The notes beneath the pieces are model-generated. The model was not told where the DNA came from. It ran no database searches and saw only the letters and a program-made list of their open reading frames with translations. The translations under genes and the position numbers were made by a program. A stretch of 14,402 nt of DNA from QQUD01 sp039029915. GTDB lineage: Bacteria; Chloroflexota; Anaerolineae; Promineifilales; Promineifilaceae. The stretch is taken from the NCBI GenBank assembly GCA_039029915.1, contig JBCCFD010000174.1:1-14402 (forward strand), given 5' to 3'. Numbering within the stretch: the stretch's first letter is position 1; every line of letters begins with the position of its first letter. Below, in pieces: positions 1 to 4,214 of this stretch.

Positions 1-219
1 AAACTTTGGTGCATTCCCCAACCCCCGAAGCAATACCCACCAGCGCATTGCCCGAACCACCATGCTTACGTTAAAAAGCATAAATCCGGCAAAGACCCAC
101 CACAGGTTTGCTGATAGGATTGTTTGCCAGATTTCTTGAAGATCAACTTCGCGAAGCACAAGCCACAGGGCAATCATCGTGACTAGGAGCTTCAATATGT
201 TTGATAAATATTTCCGCAT
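1..219 (-). CDS. LPG-synthase/YbhN-like (UPF0104) integral membrane protein, N-terminal part, cut by window start
   Basis: I translated this frame by hand. It opens with ATG at 217-219 and stays open to the edge, giving 73 residues beginning MRKYLSNILKLLVTMIALWL. Visible are a short basic N-terminus, a first membrane helix at about residues 7-23, the segment VDLQEIWQTILSANLWWVFAG, a second helix (about 39-54), and VVRAMRWWVLLRGLG. The pattern helix, acidic/Trp segment, helix, then R..RW..LL is typical of the lysylphosphatidylglycerol synthase transmembrane / YbhN / AglD2-type family (flippase-like). Members sit in the cytoplasmic membrane, and many have no proven substrate. An in-frame stop lies upstream at about 262-267, and this ATG is the only good start, although no clear Shine-Dalgarno precedes it. 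It begins 32 bases after the preceding minus-strand gene, so co-transcription is likely. The missing C-terminus prevents subfamily assignment. Confidence 0.68.
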   Translation of the reverse strand, partial: MRKYLSNILKLLVTMIALWLVLREVDLQEIWQTILSANLWWVFAGFMLFNVSMVVRAMRWWVLLRGLGNAPKF

Positions 220-251
220 TGCGGGAATTGTATGTGATTCTAGGATTGTGT

Positions 252-506
252 CTAATCTGAATCAGACTGCTCTTTGAGAAACTGCTCCCACTGCTCGGCT
301 TTTTCTTTGGCATTTTCTCTAGGCGTAATTTTGTGCCCCGAGTAAAGATACCAAAGCCCCGCGCCAAATGCGGCTAGAATGATGGTTGTCATTACCAACT
401 GGCTACTAGAAAAGAACACAGCGATAATAATTGTGGTGACAACAATACCAAGGACAGAGCCAATAGCTAATTTACGAACAGATGGATTTTGTCTTTTGTC
501 AAACAT
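252..506 (-). CDS. Small two-helix membrane protein, function unknown (84 aa)
   Basis: A short frame encoding 84 residues from MFDKRQNPSVRK to EQFLKEQSDSD. I chose the ATG at 504-506 because GAGGGGAAAGG lies just upstream at good spacing. An ATG 14 codons further up lacks such a site. There are two hydrophobic helices, at about residues 13-35 (LAIGSVLGIVVTTIIIAVFF) and 38-56 (LVMTTIILAAFGAGLWYLY), followed by a charged tail rich in Lys, Glu and Gln. The likely topology is a hairpin with both ends cytoplasmic. I do not recognise a family. It lies 58 bases after the Crp-like gene and 32 bases before the YbhN-like gene on the same strand, so it is probably the middle gene of a three-gene unit. 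Confidence 0.6.
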   Translation of the reverse strand: MFDKRQNPSVRKLAIGSVLGIVVTTIIIAVFFSSSQLVMTTIILAAFGAGLWYLYSGHKITPRENAKEKAEQWEQFLKEQSDSD

Positions 507-564
507 AACCTTTCCCCTCAATAGATTAAGTGTTCCGAAATATACCAATACCCCAAACGACCCA

Positions 565-1320
565 TCAACCCGAAACGGCCGTTCTCAAAGCTTCCGGATC
601 AAGCACCGTAATGTAGCCCTGACTGGTCGTAATCCACTCAGATTTTCGGAAGTCACTGAGGCAGCGATTGACCCGCTCGCGAGTGGCCCCCAGCATGCCA
701 GCTAAGGTTGTTTGGGTAAGATGCATGTCTATGAAAACCCCCGTTTCTTCAACACGGCCGTAATCATGGGCCAGCTCTAAAAGTTTTCGGGCCAACCGTT
801 GCGTGATGGTTAGCGAGGCAAAGCCATCAATTTGCTGGGTGTTGTAGCGAACGCGCTTGCTAAGCACCTGCATAAAGTTCATGGCGAGCTGAGGCATTTG
901 CCGCATGTGCCGACGAAACGATTCTCGTCCTAAGATAAGTAGAACGGTTGGCTCAAGCGCAACGGCCGTTGCTGAGCGCGGTAGCCCATCAATAATAGAC
1001 AGCTCCCCAAACAGTTCACCAGGACGGCCAAACAAGATAACGGACGTTTCACTGCCATCCATCCCGTTGACAAAAATCCGGATCTGCCCGGACTGAATGA
1101 TGTAAAGCACCTGACCTGGATCGCCTTCCCGAAAAATGACCTCACCCTGCTTATAGCGACGCGTCATCGTATCTTGAGCAATCCGATTTAGCTGCTGCTC
1201 AGATAGTTCAGCGAATAGGGCAATGTTTTTTAGAAAAGCTACCTTGTTCATGCGTTTCTCCATGACGTTTTTAGGACGTGACGTCAATGGTCGGTGTATT
1301 GATTGTATCTTGCTATTCAT
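565..1320 (-). CDS. Crp/Fnr-family transcriptional regulator (cyclic-nucleotide type)
   Basis: The protein has 251 residues. An N-terminal cyclic-nucleotide-binding beta roll (about residues 30-140) carries FGELSIIDGLPRSA at 104-117, matching the GE...RSA phosphate-binding cassette of cAMP-binding members. A long dimerisation helix (about 136-165) follows, then a C-terminal winged helix with the helix-turn-helix at 201-224. In the recognition helix, T213-R214-E215-R216-V217-N218-R219 aligns with E. coli CRP S179-R180-E181-T182-V183-G184-R185. The three base-reading residues R180, E181 and R185 are therefore kept, predicting TGTGA half-sites rather than the FNR TTGAT type. No Cys cluster for Fe-S is present. 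The ATG at 1318-1320 has a strong AAGGGAG site. An internal ATG at 1249-1251 (228 aa) also has GGAG at good spacing and gives a more usual N-terminus, so the start is uncertain. The gene carries two AACGGCCGTT palindromes (574, 961). Confidence 0.9.
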   Translation of the reverse strand: MNSKIQSIHRPLTSRPKNVMEKRMNKVAFLKNIALFAELSEQQLNRIAQDTMTRRYKQGEVIFREGDPGQVLYIIQSGQIRIFVNGMDGSETSVILFGRPGELFGELSIIDGLPRSATAVALEPTVLLILGRESFRRHMRQMPQLAMNFMQVLSKRVRYNTQQIDGFASLTITQRLARKLLELAHDYGRVEETGVFIDMHLTQTTLAGMLGATRERVNRCLSDFRKSEWITTSQGYITVLDPEALRTAVSG

Positions 1321-1332
1321 TTTATTCTCCCT

Positions 1333-1440
1333 TAAGTGAAACGAAGTTCCTCCTTAGCCTAAAACAACGGCTATAAACTTCGTTCCCTCCGGGTTTGAAA
1401 GCAAGTCAACTTTATTTTAGTTGAAACTTTGCTTCCAAAC
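1333..1440. repeat. Intergenic two-stem-loop repeat, copy 1
   Basis: TAAGTGAAACGAAGTTCC (1333-1350) is identical to 6416-6433. The first stem pairs AACGAAGTT (1340-1348) with AACTTCGTT (1376-1384) and has an inner stem TAGCC (1355-1359)/GGCTA (1369-1373). The second stem-loop (1393-1440) pairs GTTTG.AAGCAA with TTGCTT.CAAAC, with an inner CAACT/AGTTG. It ends 12 bases upstream of the Crp-like start codon, so it probably lies in that gene's 5' leader. Copy 2 is at 6416-6521. Confidence 0.7.
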
Positions 1441-1462
1441 ACCTAACCCCAGTGAAAAGTGC

Positions 1463-1498
1463 GTGAGTGAAGGGTAAAAAAGCAATCGTTTCACTCAC
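1463..1498. repeat. Stem-loop between the DUF3307 and Crp-like genes
   Basis: A perfect 9-bp inverted repeat: GTGAGTGAA (1463-1471) pairs with TTCACTCAC (1490-1498) across an 18-base loop. It starts 16 bases past the stop codon of the minus-strand DUF3307 gene. It could be a weak transcription end or a processing stem. It is not followed by a T-tract in the minus direction, so it is not called a classical terminator. Confidence 0.5.
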
Positions 1499-1514
1499 AT
1501 ATCTTACCGTGAAT

Positions 1515-2201
1515 TTACATCAGACTCAGTAAGACACCTATCCCAACGGCGACGGCGATGCTGACGAGCCACTCTGCGAGATAAACGGCCGTTTTCTCGC
1601 TCTGATTGACTGTTTGCCACTCCATTGCTAACCGTGGGGCCACAACGAGCGGTACCAGTAAGAATTGGCCTAAAATCACAAATGTAACCATCAACACGCG
1701 CTCTAAAATGCCCAAATACTTATTGTTGTCCCCAAACTCTGGGGGAGAATTGTTGACCAACCCATAGGCGGCAAACTTAATCACCACCCAGGCTGGCATC
1801 GTCAAAAACGCATATCCAACAATATAGAGCATCATGCGATCATCCAGGAACAATCCATTTACAAAGTTAGAAATGAACGATAAATCTAAATAGCCGCCTA
1901 ATCCAAGCGCCACAAAGATGACGATAAAGTGGGCCAATTGGTCAAGCGAAAACCGCATCAGTGGAGAGAGCTTTGGTTTTGTTAAAAACTGCACCGCATC
2001 AATGAGATAGTGCATAATGCCAATAAAAGTGACTAAATACCAAACGGGCTGGAACGGCAAAGCGAAGAGCCACGTGACAATAAAAACAATGATGCAGTGA
2101 ACCGTCACTCCCGTGAGTTCCTTGCTTTTCCAAGCCGCCAGCTGGTTCCACTGTAAAATATAATCCCCGACTAAATGTGCTAAAAGCATGGCTAAAATCA
2201 T
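1515..2201 (-). CDS. DUF3307-domain integral membrane protein
   Basis: The protein has 228 residues and about six hydrophobic segments. The N-terminus MILAMLLAHLVGDYILQWNQ, followed by AAWKSKELTGVTVHC, is the hallmark of DUF3307: a buried HL.GD..LQ motif, a Lys-containing turn, then a conserved His opening the second helix. A second His/Asp pair appears in GIMHYLIDAVQF, and a third His in LDQLAHFIVIFVALG. The start is well supported: GGGAGG lies seven to eight bases upstream of ATG at 2199-2201. DUF3307 proteins are membrane proteins of unknown activity, and the recurring His/Asp residues inside helices hint at a metal-binding or enzymatic membrane core. This is inference. The gene stands alone: the Crp-like gene starts about 195 bases downstream, and a long intergenic region lies upstream. 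It contains one AACGGCCGTT at 1584. Confidence 0.82.
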   Translation of the reverse strand: MILAMLLAHLVGDYILQWNQLAAWKSKELTGVTVHCIIVFIVTWLFALPFQPVWYLVTFIGIMHYLIDAVQFLTKPKLSPLMRFSLDQLAHFIVIFVALGLGGYLDLSFISNFVNGLFLDDRMMLYIVGYAFLTMPAWVVIKFAAYGLVNNSPPEFGDNNKYLGILERVLMVTFVILGQFLLVPLVVAPRLAMEWQTVNQSEKTAVYLAEWLVSIAVAVGIGVLLSLM

Positions 2202-2371
2202 GACAACCTCCCGTTAGAGCCAGTAGGCAGACAGCCTGAACTAAACCGCTACTCAATAACGGCTCCAATAAAAAATTTGATCTGTTTTGTCTTTTTTGTG
2301 TGAGCAATCGTGCTTCGCAATCTCTAGTCGAATGCTCGTAAAAATTACTCCGACAACAAGCGAATATTTAA

Positions 2372-2420
2372 GTAAATCACAACATGACGTTTGAAAACCG
2401 GTGCGGTTAGCGTGATTTAC
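2372..2420. repeat. Nested inverted repeat upstream of the YjbQ gene
   Basis: GTAAATCAC (2372-2380) pairs perfectly with GTGATTTAC (2412-2420). Inside, AACCG (2396-2400) pairs with CGGTT (2404-2408). AAGGAG follows at 2424-2429 but has no convincing start codon behind it. It may be an operator or a structured RNA segment; the role is unknown. Confidence 0.45.
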
Positions 2421-2507
2421 GTTAAGGAGAACAAAAACTTTGGCAAACCTGTTTTATTTCACACAACTTTTTGTTCTACTTTTATAATAGTCCAACCCCT
2501 AACGTAT

Positions 2508-2529
2508 CGCTGTGAAAAACGTCACAGCG
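2508..2529. promoter_or_regulatory. Perfect Crp-type operator (TGTGA-N6-TCACA)
   Basis: CGCTGTGA (2508-2515) pairs with TCACAGCG (2522-2529) around six bases, so the core is exactly TGTGA-N6-TCACA, the E. coli CRP consensus layout. A perfect ten-base match is expected by chance about 0.01 times in this window. It lies about 120 bases upstream of the YjbQ start and about 310 bases upstream of the DUF3307 start. The window encodes a Crp-family protein whose recognition helix keeps the TGTGA-reading residues. Whether it activates or represses cannot be told, because the promoter position is unclear. Confidence 0.7.
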
Positions 2530-2563
2530 GTTCAAAATTCGTGAAATTTGCTGTTTTGGTGCT

Positions 2564-2623
2564 AGACCTTAGGGATTTTCGTTTAGTATATCAATATGTT
2601 ATTTGATCAAACCCTTAGGGTCT
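2564..2623 (+). promoter_or_regulatory. Possible leader stem-loop of the YjbQ gene
   Basis: AGACCTTAGGG (2564-2574) can pair with CCTTAGGGTCT (2613-2623) to give an 11-bp RNA stem with G-U pairs, ending about 23 bases before the start codon. The same arms also contain CCTTAGGG as a direct repeat 46 bases apart, which could instead be two protein-binding boxes. It shows no TPP-riboswitch core. Confidence 0.35.
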
Positions 2624-2646
2624 GATGCGAGAAATATGAGGCCGCC

Positions 2647-3066
2647 ATGACTGTAGAAACCTATCAAATTCGCTTAAAAACGCAGGGAGATGCTGATGCG
2701 CATAACATCAGTGAAGCAGTGGCGAACATTTTGAATGACTCCCCTCTCATGAACGGATTGGCTACGGTGTTTTGTCCCTCTGCCACGAGCGGGGTGACGA
2801 CAATTGAGTTTGAAGAGGGTTGTGTGACGGATATGCGGCGTTTATTTGATGAGGTGGCTAACCCGAATCGGCATTATGCGCATAATGCCCGCTGGGGAGA
2901 TGGAAACGGTCACAGCCACGTGCGCGCGGCTCTGTTGGGGCCATCGATTACGATTCCGTTTGCAAACGGCCGTTTAACGCTCGGCACTTGGCAGCAAATT
3001 ATCTACCTTGATTTTGACAATCGGCCTCGGCAAAGGGAGCTGGTTGTGCAGTTAATGGGGGAATAG
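2647..3066 (+). CDS. YjbQ/UPF0047 family protein (secondary thiamine-phosphate synthase-like)
   Basis: At 139 residues the length is usual for the family. Motifs in order are SGVTTIEFEEG (48-58), the HNARWGDGNGHSHVRAALLG block (79-98), PS..IPFANGRLTLGTWQQI (99-118), and the acidic/Arg tail DFDNRPRQRELVVQLMG. This full series is diagnostic of the YjbQ fold. Family members have weak thiamine-phosphate synthase activity in vitro and in genetic rescue, but the physiological role is unsettled. The conserved His/Glu residues form a putative metal or phosphate site. The start is set by GAGG at 2638-2641, five bases before ATG. The gene is monocistronic in this window and converges with the PHP gene. 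A perfect Crp-type palindrome lies 120 bases upstream. One AACGGCCGTT (2965) is read as Asn-Gly-Arg, exactly in the conserved loop before LTLGTWQ. Confidence 0.92.
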   Translation: MTVETYQIRLKTQGDADAHNISEAVANILNDSPLMNGLATVFCPSATSGVTTIEFEEGCVTDMRRLFDEVANPNRHYAHNARWGDGNGHSHVRAALLGPSITIPFANGRLTLGTWQQIIYLDFDNRPRQRELVVQLMGE

Positions 3067-3097
3067 CGTCGGGATTTATCCCAACGAAGAGGAAGGG

Positions 3098-3184
3098 AGC
3101 TAGAACTAGAGGATAGAGGACAATATTCGACGAGATTCTTTGTTACTTGCAACATTGCAACCTAATCTCCCTCTAGCTCTAACT
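3098..3184. terminator. Possible bidirectional terminator between converging genes
   Basis: AGCTAGAACTAGAGG (3098-3112) is an inverted copy, 13 of 15 positions, of CCTCTAGCTCTAACT (3170-3184). Inside lie TTGCAA repeats (about 3147-3160). A small GGGATttATCCC hairpin (3071-3082) sits right after the YjbQ stop. T-tracts are weak, so the call rests on convergent position plus symmetry. Confidence 0.35.
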
Positions 3185-3198
3185 CAAACCTCTAGCTT

Positions 3199-4131
3199 TT
3201 AAACAGGAACGGCCGTATTCAACCGTTCTAGCAGAGCGTCTAAAACATCTTGCTGAACACCAGCTTTGCCTAGCGGACGGTCAACGCGGTCGTGGCAATC
3301 AGAACCACCCGTTTTGAGCAGGCCGTAGGCATCTGCCCATTGACCCATTAACTCACGATGTTCAGGGGCGTGTCCGGGATATTCAACCTCAAGGCCATCT
3401 AGCCCCAGCAAATCATTATCCAAAAATTCTGGCATCAAGATTTCGACAATATCAATAGAGGGCAAAACTTCATTGTACAAGCTTTTGCCCGGGAAAGAGC
3501 CTGCTGCTGGGTGCGCAAAGACGCGCACGAGTTGGGGGTATTTGTGAAGCAGCGGCGTTAACTGAGCGGGGTCAATGCCTGATGGCACATAAGATTTACT
3601 GTCGTTCCCAATCAGCATATTGATTTGCTCTTTATCTAGGGCGTGATTTTCGCCTAATGCTTTCGCAAAGTGCCGCCGCGATACGTTAGGTGCCAACGCT
3701 TCAATCTCTTCAGCGGTAAGGTCTTGTTTGAGCAAAGGGGCGTTTCCATTTGGGCCAAACTCTTCATTAATTGCATCCACACGGGCGCGAACCAAACCGC
3801 CGCCTCGCCCTTGGCTGAAGATGCCTTGAGCCATTTCACGATAATCAGCGTCGTTTAATAGGGCATAGGGGATGTAGAGCAGGTAGTGGAGGGTGCCGAC
3901 AAAGTAGTCACGGCGAAAACGGAGCGAAACTTCTACACCGGGGATGACCTGGATGCCGACTTCTTTGCCAGCGGCTAGGGCTTCGTCGAGCCCATTCAAC
4001 GTGTCGTGGTCGGTGACGCCAACGGCCGTTAATCCGAGGGCCTTGGCTTCTTGAATCAGTTCAGTTGGTGCATATTCACCATCTGACGCGGTGGTATGAT
4101 TATGCAAATCAGCAATAAAAGATAAAGTCAT
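3199..4131 (-). CDS. PHP-domain phosphoesterase (TrpH / RNase AM-like)
   Basis: The protein has 310 residues from ATG at 4129-4131. The PHP metal motifs are all visible: DLHNH (8-12), TDHD (40-43), GVEVS (65-69), His82 in TLHYLL, VSRRHFAKAL, FAHP, GLEVEYPGHAPEH and GGSDCHD. This set and length match E. coli YciV/RnmAM-type enzymes, which hydrolyse 3',5'-nucleoside bisphosphates and act as 5'-3' RNA exonucleases. The exact substrate here is inferred. The start was chosen because AAGGA lies about eight bases upstream. A GTG eleven codons earlier (4162-4164) keeps the frame open but has no ribosome site. The gene follows the MoeA-like gene by 83 bases on the same strand. A one-mismatch Crp-type site lies in that gap. 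The AACGGCCGTT at 4021 encodes the TAV immediately before the metal motif VTDHD. Confidence 0.92.
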   Translation of the reverse strand: MTLSFIADLHNHTTASDGEYAPTELIQEAKALGLTAVGVTDHDTLNGLDEALAAGKEVGIQVIPGVEVSLRFRRDYFVGTLHYLLYIPYALLNDADYREMAQGIFSQGRGGGLVRARVDAINEEFGPNGNAPLLKQDLTAEEIEALAPNVSRRHFAKALGENHALDKEQINMLIGNDSKSYVPSGIDPAQLTPLLHKYPQLVRVFAHPAAGSFPGKSLYNEVLPSIDIVEILMPEFLDNDLLGLDGLEVEYPGHAPEHRELMGQWADAYGLLKTGGSDCHDRVDRPLGKAGVQQDVLDALLERLNTAVPV

Positions 4132-4175
4132 ATTGGTATCCTTGCTTTTGATCAGATCGATCACAATTTCTATGA

Positions 4176-4191
4176 TGTGAAGAAAATTACA
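4176..4191. promoter_or_regulatory. Candidate Crp-type site upstream of the PHP gene (one mismatch)
   Basis: TGTGA-AGAAAA-TTACA matches TGTGA-N6-TCACA at nine of ten positions. It is centred about 52 bases upstream of the PHP start codon, in the gap after the MoeA-like gene. One-mismatch sites are expected roughly 0.4 times per window by chance, so on its own this is only suggestive. Confidence 0.3.
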
Positions 4192-4214
4192 GCACCCAAA
4201 CCTGACAGACTTAC

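Larger units (their letters stand above)
2202..2646. other. 445-bp divergent intergenic region with three inverted repeats and no convincing gene
   Basis: This AT-rich region separates the minus-strand DUF3307 gene from the plus-strand YjbQ gene. It contains a stem-loop at 2372-2420, a TATAAT hexamer at 2483-2488 with no good -35 partner, a perfect Crp-type palindrome at 2508-2529, and a stem-loop leader at 2564-2623. A 71-codon frame starting TTG at 2391 crosses these elements and has no family resemblance, so it was not called. No AACGGCCGTT occurs here. Confidence 0.6.

Noticed and set aside
379..705. 108-codon plus-strand frame
   Set aside because: It is antisense to the small membrane protein and the Crp-like helix-turn-helix region, with no ribosome site or motif.
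1999..2307. 102-codon minus-strand frame overlapping the DUF3307 start
   Set aside because: It overlaps a DUF3307 frame with a strong ribosome site and family motifs, and its own translation has no family character.
2424..2485. AAGGAG followed by TTG and a 15-codon hydrophobic frame, as a possible leader peptide
   Set aside because: It is too short, and the non-ATG start and spacing are marginal. No regulatory codon run is visible.
2391..2606. 71-codon plus-strand frame upstream of the YjbQ gene
   Set aside because: It starts with TTG, has no ribosome site at the right distance, shows no recognisable motif, and runs through three inverted repeats including the Crp-type palindrome.
2590..2615. 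FNR-type TTGAT..ATCAA box at TTTGATCAAA
   Set aside because: The half-sites overlap rather than being separated by four bases, and the local regulator has CRP-type rather than FNR-type recognition residues.
4132..4164. GTG at 4162-4164 as the PHP start
   Set aside because: It has no ribosome site. The ATG at 4129-4131 has AAGGA and places the DLHNH motif near the N-terminus, as in the family.
4161..4180. TCACA-N10-TGTGA as a Crp operator
   Set aside because: The half-sites point outward and the spacing is wrong. Only the overlapping TGTGA-N6-TTACA (4176-4191) has the correct geometry.
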